64,000 nucleotides of DNA from UMGS172 sp045578845. GTDB lineage: Bacteria; Bacillota; Clostridia; Oscillospirales; Acutalibacteraceae. A program made the translations under genes and the position numbers. The stretch lies in the NCBI GenBank assembly GCA_045578845.1, contig JAZNLA010000053.1:12786-76785 (forward strand), read 5' to 3'. Under the pieces are notes generated by a model. That model was not told the origin of the DNA, made no database searches, and saw nothing but the letters and a program-made list of their open reading frames with translations. Shown in pieces: positions 25,297-35,245 of the stretch. How positions within the stretch are numbered: position 1 is the stretch's first letter; every line of letters starts with the position of its first letter.

Positions 25297-28074
25297 TTAT
25301 TCCTTTATAATAGCGGCACAGCGAGGACAAAGTGTGGGATGTTCTGCGGTTGTTCCTACCTCTTTTGAATAGGACCAGCAACGCTCACACTTGTCACCCT
25401 CGGCGTGTTTAACGGTAACACCGATACCTGTATCGCCCTTAAATTCACCGCCGTCACCGTCAACGACATTTACCTTTGAGGTGATAAATACGGTAGAAAG
25501 CATACCCTCGATTTCCTTTAAGAAACCGAACATCTCGCCTTTTGAGTAAACGGTAACTTCACTTTCAAGCGAAGCACCGATAACCTTTTCATTACGGGCA
25601 AGTTCGAGTGCCTTCTTAACGTCGTCGCGAACATCATGGATTTTATCCCAACGTGCCATAAACTCTACATCATATCTGCCTGTTGCAACGGGGAAACTGT
25701 TGAATACAACGTTTCTCTTGTCGTCACCCGCTTTATGAGGCATGAACTTCCAAATTTCGTCGGAAGTGAATGCAAGAATAGGTGCGATAAGGCGGGTTAA
25801 GGTGTGAAGCACCTCGTAAATTGTGGTTTGTGCCGCACGGCGTGTTGCGGAATTTTGAGCCTCAACATAAAGTCTGTCCTTAGCGGCATCGAGGTAGAAG
25901 TTTGACATATCAAGTACGCAGAAGTTGTGGATTGCGTGGAAAATCATATGATATTCAAAGTTCTCGTAAGCCTCGGTACATTCTTTGACAATGCTTTCAA
26001 GACGCATTAGAGCGAAACGGTCCATTTCCTCTAATTTGTCGTAAGAAACCGCATCGGTATCGGGGTTGAAATCATTGATACAACCCAAGATAAATCTTGC
26101 GGTATTTCTGATTTTGCGGTAAATTTCACTAAGTTGCTTTAAAATATCCTTTGAAATACGGATATCGGCATGGTAGTCTGACGAAGCAACCCAAAGTCTT
26201 AAAATATCGGCACCGTACTGACCGACAATATCGTCGGGGTTAATAGTATTGCCGATTGATTTCGACATCTTTTTACCCTCGCCGTCAACAACCCAACCGT
26301 GGGTAACAACGGTTTTATAAGGTGCTCTGCCCTCGGCGGCAACCGAGGTCAAAAGCGAGGACTGGAACCAACCTCTATACTGGTCGGCACCCTCTAAATA
26401 AAGGTCGGCAGGTGAGGATAACTCTTCACGCTGTTCGAGAACTGCGGCGTGGGATACGCCCGAGTCAAACCAAACGTCCATGATGTCGGTTTCCTTTGTG
26501 AATTCGGTGCAACCGCACTCGCACTTAGCACCCGCAGGCAGCAACTCCGCTTCGGGCAGTTCGTACCAAGCGTCGGCACCTTTTTCGCGGAAAATAGCCG
26601 AAATTTTTGCTATTGTTTCGGGATTTATAAGTTCCTTTCCGCAGTCTTTGCAGTAGAAAATCGGGATAGGCACACCCCAAGTACGCTGACGGGAAATACA
26701 CCAGTCACTGCGGTCTTTAATCATACCCGAAATTCTGTCTTCACCCCAAGCGGGTACCCATTTAACATCTGCAACTTCACTTAAAGCCTTGTCGGCAAAA
26801 GCGGAAATTGAGCAGAACCACTGCTCGGTTGCACGGAAGAGAATGGGCGACTTACATCTCCAACAGTGGGGATATTGGTGAATAATCTTTTCGAGTGCGA
26901 AAAGATTGCCTGTTTCATCGAGTTTTATGGCAATAGCCTTGTTTGCCTGTTCGGTTGTAAGGCCTTTAAACTCGCCTGCTTCGGCGGTCATGACACCCTT
27001 GGCGTCAACAGGAACAACAATGGGGATTTCCTTATAGTTACGGCAAACCTCGAAGTCGTCGACACCGTGACCGGGGGCGGTATGAACACAACCTGTACCG
27101 CTTTCCAAAGTAACGTGATTACCAACGATTACAAGCGAAGTGCGGTCGATAAACGGATGTGCACATTTAATATATTCAAGGTCACTGCCTTTGACAGTTC
27201 CCAAAAGTTCATAATCTTCTATTTTAGCGGCACTAAACGAAGATGCGGCAAGTTCGGTTGCCAAAACATAATACTCACCGTTTGCCTTATAAACACCGTA
27301 GTCATACTCAGGACCTACGCAGATGGCAAGGTTGGCGGGCAATGTCCATGTAGTGGTTGTCCAAATTACGAAATAGGTTTTGCCCATTTCGGCACCCAAA
27401 TTCGCAAGTTTACCGTCATCATCGGTAACAGCAAACTTAACATAGATAGAGTGACAAGGGTCTTCGGCATACTCAATTTCAGCCTCGGCAAGTGCGGTTT
27501 GACACTCGGGGCACCAGTAAACCGGTTTAAGCCCTTTATAAATATAGCCCTTTTCAGCCATTCTGCCGAAAATTTCAACCTGTTTGGCAACATAATCGGG
27601 GGTTAAGGTAAGATAGGGGTGTTCCCAATCACCTAAAACACCAAGACGTTCAAACTGTCTGCGTTGGTCGTCAACAAAACCGAGTGCAAAGTCACGGCAG
27701 ATTTTGCGAAGTTCCAAAGCCGAAACATTGGCATTAGAGCCGACGCCGGCTTTCTTTCTCGCCTTAAGTTCGGTAGGCAAACCGTGTGTATCGTAACCGG
27801 GAACATACGGTGCTTTAAAACCGGACATATTTTTATATCTCAAAACAAAATCCTTGAGCGACTTATTAAGTGCAGTACCCATATGGATAATACCGTTGGC
27901 GTACGGAGGGCCGTCATGCAAAATGTAGAGCGGTTTGCCCTCATTAAGTTTCATAAGTTCCTCATAAGTGTTCTCGCTCTGCCATTCCTTTAAAGCCTCC
28001 GGCTCTCTTGTGGGAAGTCCTGCTCGCATGGGAAATTCCGTAACAGGCAGATTAAGTGTCTTGTTGTAATCCAT
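25297..28074 (-). CDS. ileS: Isoleucyl-tRNA synthetase
   Basis: Bacterial-type IleRS of 925 residues. HIGH region PPYANGIIHMGTAL, a CP1 editing domain in the middle, the KMSKS loop (KKMSKSIGN) and a C-terminal zinc finger (CERCW...CPRC) are present. No T-box lies directly upstream: only 69 bp separate it from divIVA, and these contain a hairpin. Confidence 0.97.
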   Translation of the reverse strand: MDYNKTLNLPVTEFPMRAGLPTREPEALKEWQSENTYEELMKLNEGKPLYILHDGPPYANGIIHMGTALNKSLKDFVLRYKNMSGFKAPYVPGYDTHGLPTELKARKKAGVGSNANVSALELRKICRDFALGFVDDQRRQFERLGVLGDWEHPYLTLTPDYVAKQVEIFGRMAEKGYIYKGLKPVYWCPECQTALAEAEIEYAEDPCHSIYVKFAVTDDDGKLANLGAEMGKTYFVIWTTTTWTLPANLAICVGPEYDYGVYKANGEYYVLATELAASSFSAAKIEDYELLGTVKGSDLEYIKCAHPFIDRTSLVIVGNHVTLESGTGCVHTAPGHGVDDFEVCRNYKEIPIVVPVDAKGVMTAEAGEFKGLTTEQANKAIAIKLDETGNLFALEKIIHQYPHCWRCKSPILFRATEQWFCSISAFADKALSEVADVKWVPAWGEDRISGMIKDRSDWCISRQRTWGVPIPIFYCKDCGKELINPETIAKISAIFREKGADAWYELPEAELLPAGAKCECGCTEFTKETDIMDVWFDSGVSHAAVLEQREELSSPADLYLEGADQYRGWFQSSLLTSVAAEGRAPYKTVVTHGWVVDGEGKKMSKSIGNTINPDDIVGQYGADILRLWVASSDYHADIRISKDILKQLSEIYRKIRNTARFILGCINDFNPDTDAVSYDKLEEMDRFALMRLESIVKECTEAYENFEYHMIFHAIHNFCVLDMSNFYLDAAKDRLYVEAQNSATRRAAQTTIYEVLHTLTRLIAPILAFTSDEIWKFMPHKAGDDKRNVVFNSFPVATGRYDVEFMARWDKIHDVRDDVKKALELARNEKVIGASLESEVTVYSKGEMFGFLKEIEGMLSTVFITSKVNVVDGDGGEFKGDTGIGVTVKHAEGDKCERCWSYSKEVGTTAEHPTLCPRCAAIIKE

Positions 28075-28105
28075 TGAAATTATAACTCCTTTATTGCGTG
28101 GATAA

Positions 28106-28133
28106 TCCGGACCGACAAAAAAGGCGGTCCGGA
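28106..28133. repeat. Hairpin between divIVA and ileS
   Basis: Nine-base inverted repeat TCCGGACCG / CGGTCCGGA with a 10-base loop that includes an A-run (T-run on the minus strand). No U-run follows the stem in the minus direction, so it is not a clean terminator. It may be a processing or attenuation site between the two genes. Confidence 0.5.
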
Positions 28134-28143
28134 CCTATAAATT

Positions 28144-29163
28144 TTATTTTTTCTTCTTTTTAAAGAAAAGTCTGGGTTCGTCATCATCATCTTCGTCTTC
28201 ACTGAAAACGATGTGGCCTTTGGAAACAACAGCAGGTTGTTCCTCTTTTACTGTGCCCGAAAACTTTATCGGCTCTTCTTCGTTTTTTTCTTCAAATGTC
28301 AACTGAACATTATCTTTAACTTCCATGTCTGCCACAGGTGCTGCGACAGCAACCGCACCATCATCATGTGCTGTCTTCGCTTCGGGCTCTGCATTTTCGG
28401 TGATAATTATTTCAGCCTCGTTGTTTTCCTTTTCTTCCTTAACCGTATCAGGTACAGATACCTCTTCTTCGGCAGTTTCGACTGTAGCGGCAGTTTCCTT
28501 CATAATACGGTCATTTACTGCCTTTTCAAGCAATTCTTCGGGATTGCCGAAATCGGTCGAAAGTACAGTTTTTGCTCTTTCCATATTAAAAGGAATCTCG
28601 GCGGGAAGTTGATTTATAAGTTCAATCAGCGAACTGCATTGAGCAGTGGCTTTTTTACGGAAATCCGAAACCTCAATTTTTAAGCGGTCATAAAGTTTCT
28701 GTTCAAGTTCGACGCTCTCTTTAGCCGAGGCAATAATCTCCTCGGACTCCTTAACGGCACCTGCAATAATCTTAGCGGCTTCCTTTTCGGCAGTATCACC
28801 TAAAAGTCTTGCTTTGCTTTCTGCATCGGCAATAATTTCTTTGGCTCTGACATCTGCCTCATTGAGTTTCAAATTAGCGTCCCTTACGATTTCTTCAGCC
28901 TTGTTGTTAGCCTCGTCAGCAATCTGCTCGGCAACACGTTGGGCACTTACAAGCACATTTTGAATACCTGCGGTTGAAAGTGCACCGTCGGGCGATTTCT
29001 GGCTGAACTCTTGAAGTTTGCGTTCTGCATCAGCCTTTTGACGCATAAGTATTTCAATTTCGGAAGCCATTTCTTCCAAAAACAGTTCTACGTCGCTCTG
29101 CTTATATCCGCCCATAGGAGATTTTTGAAATTCCATATCACGAATTTGTTCGGGTGTTTTCAT
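28144..29163 (-). CDS. divIVA: DivIVA-domain cell division protein
   Basis: 339-residue coiled-coil protein. The N-terminus (TPEQIRDMEFQKSPMGGYKQSDVELFLEEM) is the DivIVA domain that senses curved membrane. Long Ala/Glu-rich coiled coils follow to about residue 180, then an acidic low-complexity tail ending in a lysine cluster. It directs septum placement or polar growth. It follows ylmH by 26 bp, the usual Gram-positive division cluster order. Confidence 0.92.
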   Translation of the reverse strand: MKTPEQIRDMEFQKSPMGGYKQSDVELFLEEMASEIEILMRQKADAERKLQEFSQKSPDGALSTAGIQNVLVSAQRVAEQIADEANNKAEEIVRDANLKLNEADVRAKEIIADAESKARLLGDTAEKEAAKIIAGAVKESEEIIASAKESVELEQKLYDRLKIEVSDFRKKATAQCSSLIELINQLPAEIPFNMERAKTVLSTDFGNPEELLEKAVNDRIMKETAATVETAEEEVSVPDTVKEEKENNEAEIIITENAEPEAKTAHDDGAVAVAAPVADMEVKDNVQLTFEEKNEEEPIKFSGTVKEEQPAVVSKGHIVFSEDEDDDDEPRLFFKKKKK

Positions 29164-29189
29164 AAATTTTTCCCTCCGATAAATGCTGT

Positions 29190-29936
29190 TTATTTAAAAT
29201 GTTTATATTTTAAAACCGTTCTGCCTTTACGGGTCAAATTTTCACATTCGAAAATTTCAAACCTGCCGTAATGCCTTACGGTAATTATATCACCTGTAAC
29301 TATTTCTTTTGTGGTTTTAAAAACCTCAAGACCGTTTATAAAAGCATAACCGCTCTCTATTGTCGCAACGGCTTTACCGCGTGAAAGGTTACAAAGTGCC
29401 GCAACGACAGAGTCAAACCTAAGCGACGCTACGGTTGTAGATTTTTCCTCTGCTTGATTGGATTTCGGCAAAAAATCGGTCAAATCCCCCGTGATTTCCA
29501 CGCCCGATGAGGCAATTTTTGTGATTTCGGCAATCAAGTGCGGTGCAACACTGCCCGATACAAAAACCACGCTGTCTTTATCCGGCAAAATATCACCGAC
29601 AGTGTCCCTTTCGACCCCTGCCGACATAATTGCACCCAAAATATCGCGGTGAGAAAGCACGCGGTCGCTTTTATTGTGGATACGAAGTTTTACTATCGGG
29701 AACTTTGCGGTATCTTTGTCACACCAAGGCGGTAAAAAACCGACAAAAACCCTTTCGGCGGTGTCATATCCGCCGAAGAGTTTATAATCCGCTTTGGTTT
29801 CCGCGGCAACCTTTAACGCTATAGCGGCACCCGCAGGGTCTAAAAAACCTACGAATTTCGGCACCGAACGTTCTTCGCACTGCCTTGCGGCATCACGAAT
29901 ACGTGCTTCCAAGTATTCCCGTTCTTCTGCGGTCAT
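29190..29936 (-). CDS. ylmH: YlmH-family S4-domain RNA-binding protein
   Basis: 248-residue protein of the YlmH family from the division cluster. A C-terminal S4 RNA-binding domain (about 175-240) is shown by VATIESGYAFINGLEV and ITVRHYGRFEI. The N-terminal domain resembles the YlmH fold (SVPKFVGFLDP...GGYDTAERVFVGFLP). The start overlaps the sepF stop as TGATG. YlmH acts on ribosomes in Bacillota; a direct role in division is less certain. Confidence 0.9.
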   Translation of the reverse strand: MTAEEREYLEARIRDAARQCEERSVPKFVGFLDPAGAAIALKVAAETKADYKLFGGYDTAERVFVGFLPPWCDKDTAKFPIVKLRIHNKSDRVLSHRDILGAIMSAGVERDTVGDILPDKDSVVFVSGSVAPHLIAEITKIASSGVEITGDLTDFLPKSNQAEEKSTTVASLRFDSVVAALCNLSRGKAVATIESGYAFINGLEVFKTTKEIVTGDIITVRHYGRFEIFECENLTRKGRTVLKYKHFK

Positions 29937-30427
29937 CAGTTATAAGAGCCGATACTGCCCATGCCTTCAATTTCATCCATAAGCAATTCGCCCATTACAT
30001 CAACATTGCTGGGTGTAATAATAAATGTACTGTTGGCAACCCTTTTAATTCTGCCGTCATGTGCATAGGCGGCACCGCTTAAAAAGTCAATAAGTCTGCG
30101 TTGGGTTTCGCGGTTGGCAGCCTCAAGGTTTAACACAACCGTTCTGTTTTCGGCAAGGTGGTCGGCGATAGCCGTAGCATCTTCAAATCTTTCGGGTTTT
30201 ACCAAAGCAACCTGAATTTGAGAAGAAGTTCTTACGGTACCGGTTGTTTTACCCGATTTGCGGTCGCTGGGAAAGCGAGTGGTTTTTTCGCTGTCATAAG
30301 AAGAATAACTCGACGAATAATCGTCACTTCTTGTGTCTTTCCTCTCTTTAGCGGTTTCAACCTCGTCAAACTCTTCGTCTTCGTCGGTTGCACTCATGAT
30401 GTCTTTGATTTTATCAAAAAAACTCAT
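29936..30427 (-). CDS. sepF: Cell division protein SepF
   Basis: SepF anchors FtsZ to the membrane and shapes the septum. It has an N-terminal amphipathic membrane anchor (MSFFDKIKDIM), a linker rich in Asp/Glu/Ser, and the C-terminal core with VALVKPERFEDATAIADHL and VVLNLE...RLIDFLSG. The ATG at 30427 has AAGGAG 7 nt upstream; an ATG at 30433 is too close to it. Confidence 0.93.
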   Translation of the reverse strand: MSFFDKIKDIMSATDEDEEFDEVETAKERKDTRSDDYSSSYSSYDSEKTTRFPSDRKSGKTTGTVRTSSQIQVALVKPERFEDATAIADHLAENRTVVLNLEAANRETQRRLIDFLSGAAYAHDGRIKRVANSTFIITPSNVDVMGELLMDEIEGMGSIGSYN

Positions 30428-30445
30428 TTTCATTCTCCTTAACAT

Positions 30446-31186
30446 TTAATTTTTATTTGGATAATACCGCTCGCCGAAAAGAGCAGTACCTATTCGCACG
30501 ATATTGGCTCCGCATTTTATAGCGTCCTCAAAATCATCAGACATACCCATAGACAAGTATACCATACTTACATTATCCATGTTTTTGTCCCTAATGTCAA
30601 TAAACAGTTTGCGTAAATTTAAAAAACATTCTATAGTTTTTGATTTTTCGGTGTAAATCGGGGGTATAGACATAAGACCTTTAACCTTTACACCCTGCAT
30701 TTCGGCTATTTCTTTTAGTACCGCTTCCAGTTCTTCGGGAGCAAAACCCGATTTGCTTTCTTCATTTCCTATATTAACTTCGAGTAAAATATCGGTCACA
30801 ATGCCCAACTTTTGGGATATTTTACTTATTTCGGCGGCAAGTTTTACGGAATGTACCGATTCAATCATTTCAACTTCGCCTACAATATCCTTGACCTTAT
30901 TGGTCTGTAAGTGACCTATAAAATGGCGGTGAACATCTTTGCAAAGACTGTCCTTTTTGGAATTAAATTCCTGAACGCGGTTTTCACCGATATAGCATAT
31001 ACCGTTTTCTATTGCGTGATTTATAACCGATACAGGCACCGTTTTGGTTGCGGCAAGCAGTATGACATCATCTCTTTTTACTCCCGCTTCCTCACAGGCA
31101 GCATTAAACCGCCCTCTTATATCCTCAAAATTTCGGTCAAACCATACTATTCTTTTTTGCTCGTCATCTGATAACTTTACCGTCAT
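30446..31186 (-). CDS. yggS: YggS/PLPBP family PLP-binding protein
   Basis: Single-domain alanine-racemase-fold protein of 246 residues (YggS/YlmE). The PLP lysine is in LLAATKTVP. It controls PLP and amino-acid balance rather than catalysing a known reaction. It is the usual neighbour of sepF. It overlaps the HlyD-like gene by 23 bp. Confidence 0.93.
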   Translation of the reverse strand: MTVKLSDDEQKRIVWFDRNFEDIRGRFNAACEEAGVKRDDVILLAATKTVPVSVINHAIENGICYIGENRVQEFNSKKDSLCKDVHRHFIGHLQTNKVKDIVGEVEMIESVHSVKLAAEISKISQKLGIVTDILLEVNIGNEESKSGFAPEELEAVLKEIAEMQGVKVKGLMSIPPIYTEKSKTIECFLNLRKLFIDIRDKNMDNVSMVYLSMGMSDDFEDAIKCGANIVRIGTALFGERYYPNKN

Positions 31187-32369
31187 GCAAATTCTTTCCT
31201 TTTACTATTATCTCGTCATATATACGCAGTACTTTGGAGTCTGACGCCTGCTGTTCGACCACCGAATAATTTTCTCCCTGCCACAAAATATTTACGGGCA
31301 CAAACTTTACCTGCGAGGCTATCAGCACATAGACGCCCTTTTGACCGTCAACCACGCGTACCGCACGGTTGTCAACCCTAAGTCCTTTAAACTCTTTATA
31401 CACAATGGTAATATCCAAGTTTCTGACCGAGGCAAGTTCGGTGTTCATAATGTTGCAAGAAAAAATCACAACCGCTTTTGCCTCATTCGACTGCTTATTA
31501 ATATATTTTACGGTTGCCGTCAATTCTTTAGCGGATTTTAACGCCGTTTTAAGTGTTACCGACTGACCTTCTCTTAAATTAAGCGACTGGTCAAACGGAA
31601 CAGCCGCGGCGATATACCACTCATAGTCACTGACTATCTTACAAACCGCCGAAACCCCCGTTTCAGGCTCTAAACCGCTCAAACTTTCGGCAGTAATTTC
31701 TTTTAAATTTTCAGTAGAAAATTTATTTTCATAACCGTCTACCGAGTAAATAACGTATCCCGATTGTGGCGAAGTAAGGGTGCTTATCGGTGTAACATTC
31801 ATACCGCTAAGGGACTCTCGTTCGGCTTTAAGCGATGCTATAAGCGTTTGAAAACCCGACGTTTGACCCGTTACAATTTGACGGCGGTTTATATACTGTA
31901 ACAAAACATCTTCGTTGCCGCTTCCCGTTACCTTTCCGCCTTGAGTAGCATCAAGGGTATTTATAAAAGCGGTATGAATTTTTGAGTTTATAAGGCTTAA
32001 ATCGGCAGCGTTTAGGTCGTTATAATTTTGCAGGTCTTCCAAAACAGAAATTTGTTGATTGATTTGTTCTGCCTTTGCCTTTTTTTCGGCATCAAGGTCA
32101 CTGCTGTAAATGTTGGCAATGACGCCGTTTTTGGCAACCCTTCCGCCGTTTTCAACCTCGTAACCCAGAGTGCCGTCTATAGATTTTTCCACCAAGGTTT
32201 CGTTTCTTATTACAAACCCTTTTGTGTCGCAGCCCGAAATCGAGGAATGGGGATAAACCGTATCGGTAGTAACGGGGTTTACAACCGAAGAATAAAACTG
32301 CATTATAACATAGACGCTGACAAATAGCACAGCTATCCATTTTAAAGAATTAAATACCGTTTTATTCAT
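31164..32369 (-). CDS. HlyD-like membrane-anchored periplasmic adaptor-type protein
   Basis: 401-residue protein anchored by one N-terminal helix (about 10-26). An extracytoplasmic biotinyl/HlyD-like barrel (residues 50-100, GRVAKNGVIANIYS), a coiled-coil hairpin and further beta domains follow. The match to HlyD family adaptors is by general layout, not by a specific motif. No partner ABC or RND pump lies next to it. It sits between miaA and yggS, where such genes often occur in Clostridia. Confidence 0.7.
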   Translation of the reverse strand: MNKTVFNSLKWIAVLFVSVYVIMQFYSSVVNPVTTDTVYPHSSISGCDTKGFVIRNETLVEKSIDGTLGYEVENGGRVAKNGVIANIYSSDLDAEKKAKAEQINQQISVLEDLQNYNDLNAADLSLINSKIHTAFINTLDATQGGKVTGSGNEDVLLQYINRRQIVTGQTSGFQTLIASLKAERESLSGMNVTPISTLTSPQSGYVIYSVDGYENKFSTENLKEITAESLSGLEPETGVSAVCKIVSDYEWYIAAAVPFDQSLNLREGQSVTLKTALKSAKELTATVKYINKQSNEAKAVVIFSCNIMNTELASVRNLDITIVYKEFKGLRVDNRAVRVVDGQKGVYVLIASQVKFVPVNILWQGENYSVVEQQASDSKVLRIYDEIIVKGKNLHDGKVIR

Positions 32370-32381
32370 GGTTTACCTCCT

Positions 32382-33299
32382 TTAAAGTTTTAAAATTTCC
32401 TTTGCTCTTGTGACAGTATCCTGCTTATCTGCGAAAATTACATTCAGTTCTTTGTTTCGTCTAAACCATGTGAGTTGGCGTTTGGCATAGTGGCGGGTGT
32501 TGGATTTAAGTGTTTCCACCGCTTCTTCCAAAGATGTTTCACCCTTAAAGTACGGATAAAATTCTTTGTGGCCTATTGCCTGCACCGCAGTGTTACCAAG
32601 ACCTTCTTTAAACGATTTTTCAGCCTCGGATAAAAGTCCGTTTTCAAGCATTAAATCAACCCTGCGGTCAATTCGGTCATAAAGGATACCTCGGTCTGAA
32701 AAGTCAAGTCCTATCCAAGTGACATTATAAGGTGAGCCGTTTTGCTTAGACTCATATTTAAGTTCGGTCATGGTTTTGCCGTGAATTTCTATAACTTCCA
32801 ACGCTCTTATTATCCGCTTTTTATCGTTCACATGAAGTTTTTTTGCCGTATCGGGGTCTTTTTCTTTTAGGCGGTTTAACATATATTCCATGCCGTTTTG
32901 TTCAGCTTCGGCGACAAGTTTTTCTCTTGTTTCAAGATTTTCTTCCGCAGGAAATTCAACACCGCCGAGCAGTGAGTCAACATAAAGTCCCGTACCGCCG
33001 ACAATTATCGGCGTTTTACCTCTACTGTTAATATCCTCGATTTTTTCTTTGGCAAGTTTGATATATTCGGCAACCGAAAATTTATTCGACGGCTCGGCAA
33101 AGCCGATAAGATGGTGCGGCACACCGTCTGTTTCGGCTTTAGTCGGTGCGGCTGAGGCAATTTCCAGTCCCTTATAAATCTGCATTGAATCGGCAGAAAC
33201 GACCTCACCGTCTAAAAACTTTGCAACACTGATACCGAGTGCCGTTTTGCCCGACGCGGTAGGGCCTACAATGGCTATAACGGGTATTTTTTCAAACAT
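32382..33299 (-). CDS. miaA: tRNA dimethylallyltransferase
   Basis: MiaA prenylates A37 of tRNAs reading UNN codons, producing the substrate of MiaB encoded about 6 kb upstream in the same run. The 305-residue protein has the P-loop GPTASGKTAL, the SADSMQIYKGLEIASA motif and the DSLLGGV / R-I-V-DLM region. The ATG meets the mutL stop. Confidence 0.96.
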   Translation of the reverse strand: MFEKIPVIAIVGPTASGKTALGISVAKFLDGEVVSADSMQIYKGLEIASAAPTKAETDGVPHHLIGFAEPSNKFSVAEYIKLAKEKIEDINSRGKTPIIVGGTGLYVDSLLGGVEFPAEENLETREKLVAEAEQNGMEYMLNRLKEKDPDTAKKLHVNDKKRIIRALEVIEIHGKTMTELKYESKQNGSPYNVTWIGLDFSDRGILYDRIDRRVDLMLENGLLSEAEKSFKEGLGNTAVQAIGHKEFYPYFKGETSLEEAVETLKSNTRHYAKRQLTWFRRNKELNVIFADKQDTVTRAKEILKL

Positions 33300-35209
33300 T
33301 ACTGCAGTCTTCCAAACTGTTTTTCTATTTCGCGGCGGCTAAGTTCAATCGCCACAGGTCTGCCGTGAGGACAGTACATAATCTCTTTTGACAAAAGCAC
33401 CGTTTGGGCTAATTTTTTAAGTTCTTCGGGCGAAGAAAGATTGCCCGCTTTAACAGCAGCACGGCAGGACATGGTTTCATAAAGCCGTTCTAATTTATCA
33501 AGTTCGATTGTGCGTTTTGAGCCCAAACTTGCCGCCGCCTCAAATATAACCGCCGAAACATCGTCACCCGACAAAACCGACGGCATGGCACGTACTATTA
33601 CGGCATTATCCGAAAACGGCTCAATCTCAAAACCTGCTTTGGAAAACAGGTCCAAATTATCGCACACCACCGACAAATCATCACGGTTAAGGGTGATCTT
33701 TTTCGGTGTCAACAGCAGTTGAGGGGTGTTGCCGTCACTTCTTTTTAAATTATTAAACAACATTCTTTCATGTGCGGCGTGTTTATCAATCAAAAACAAA
33801 CTTTCACCGCGGCGTACTATTATGTAGGTTGCAAAAACCTCGCCGATATATTCTATTTCCATCGGTAATGAGGTTTCAACCTCTTCGATAACCTCTTTTT
33901 CAACTTCGGGTATTTTCGGGATATCTTCGATTAAATCAATAATCTGTTCTTGCCTTATTGGAACTTCGGCAGGCTTACTCTCGTCAGTTTCACTTACAGA
34001 CGGGACAACAGGTACATTCGGCACCTTTATGCCGTTATAAGCATTGCCTTGATTAAATATCGGCTTTTCGTGCTGCACCGCATTTTTTATCATTTTTTCG
34101 TAGGTGTCAAGCGGATTTGCCTTTGCCTTTTTAATTTCGGGGATAACCGTTTGGCGGTACTCGTCAGCCGACATTCTTATCTGCGGAGATTTTTGCGGTA
34201 GTTTCATTTCGGGCCTGCGGTCGCCGTTTAGCAAAGCGTTTTTGACACTGTACATTACGCAGTCAAAAATACGGCGGTCATCCGAAAAACGCACCTCGGT
34301 TTTGGCAGGGTGAACATTTATATCAACCGCACCGTAAGGCACGGTTAAATGCAATACTGCGGCGGGATATTTGCCCACCATTACGGAATTTTTATAGGCT
34401 GTTTCCAATGCGGTTGACACGGTAACCGACCGCACATATCGGCCGTTTAAAAATACAAACTGTGCATTTCTTTTAGGTCTGCAAGCGGTAGGCACCGAAA
34501 CATAGCCCGAAACCTTAATTCCGCCCATTTCACCCTCTAAAGGTACAAGTGTTGCCGCAAACTCTCTGCCCAAAACCGCATAAACGGCCGACATGAGTTT
34601 GCCGTCACCCGATGAAGTAAAAATACTTTTGCCGTCCCTTATAAATTTAACCGATACTTCGGGGTGTGACAGTGCGATATGCTCTAAAAGAGCCGCAACT
34701 GCATTGCCCTCGGTAACGTCTTTTTTTAAAAATTTCATTCTTGCGGGGGTGTTAAAAAACAGGTCCCTTACAATAATGGTAGTACCGTCGGGACAGCCTG
34801 CATCATCGGTTTCGATGCCGTTACCGCCCTCGCACCTGTAAACAGTGCCTGTGTCATCCGATTTGGTCTTGGTCAGCATTTCGATACGGGAAACAGACGA
34901 AATTGCCGCCAAAGCCTCACCTCTGAAACCTAAAGTGGCAATACTGTTTAAATCGTTTTCAGTACTTACTTTGCTTGTCGCGTGGCGTAAAAACGCCGTG
35001 GCAACTTGATTTCTTTCAATGCCGCAACCGTTGTCGGTTACACGCATAAAGGTGACACCGCCGTTTTGAATTTCGACAGTTATTAAGGTTGCACCCGCGT
35101 CTATTGAGTTTTCGACCAATTCCTTTATTACCGAAGCAGGTCTTTCGACAACCTCGCCCGCGGCAATAAGTTCCGCAACCGATTTAGGCAAAACCTTGAT
35201 TTCTGCCAT
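33299..35209 (-). CDS. mutL: DNA mismatch repair protein MutL
   Basis: 636-residue GHKL ATPase. ATPase motifs are ELVENSIDAGAT, VTDNGCGI and TLGFRGEALAAI. A linker of about 120 residues joins the C-terminal dimerization/endonuclease domain. The C-terminal motifs CPHGRP and FGR are present, but the metal-site motif DQHA-x2-E-x4-E reads DKHAAHERMLFN, with the last Glu replaced by Asn and Gln by Lys. Endonuclease activity is therefore uncertain. Confidence 0.95.
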   Translation of the reverse strand: MAEIKVLPKSVAELIAAGEVVERPASVIKELVENSIDAGATLITVEIQNGGVTFMRVTDNGCGIERNQVATAFLRHATSKVSTENDLNSIATLGFRGEALAAISSVSRIEMLTKTKSDDTGTVYRCEGGNGIETDDAGCPDGTTIIVRDLFFNTPARMKFLKKDVTEGNAVAALLEHIALSHPEVSVKFIRDGKSIFTSSGDGKLMSAVYAVLGREFAATLVPLEGEMGGIKVSGYVSVPTACRPKRNAQFVFLNGRYVRSVTVSTALETAYKNSVMVGKYPAAVLHLTVPYGAVDINVHPAKTEVRFSDDRRIFDCVMYSVKNALLNGDRRPEMKLPQKSPQIRMSADEYRQTVIPEIKKAKANPLDTYEKMIKNAVQHEKPIFNQGNAYNGIKVPNVPVVPSVSETDESKPAEVPIRQEQIIDLIEDIPKIPEVEKEVIEEVETSLPMEIEYIGEVFATYIIVRRGESLFLIDKHAAHERMLFNNLKRSDGNTPQLLLTPKKITLNRDDLSVVCDNLDLFSKAGFEIEPFSDNAVIVRAMPSVLSGDDVSAVIFEAAASLGSKRTIELDKLERLYETMSCRAAVKAGNLSSPEELKKLAQTVLLSKEIMYCPHGRPVAIELSRREIEKQFGRLQ

Positions 35210-35245
35210 ACGGCGTCATCCCTTTCTTTTAAAATAGTTTAAACC

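Noticed and set aside
28106..28133. Terminator between divIVA and ileS
   Set aside because: No U-run follows the stem in the direction of transcription, so it is listed only as a hairpin.
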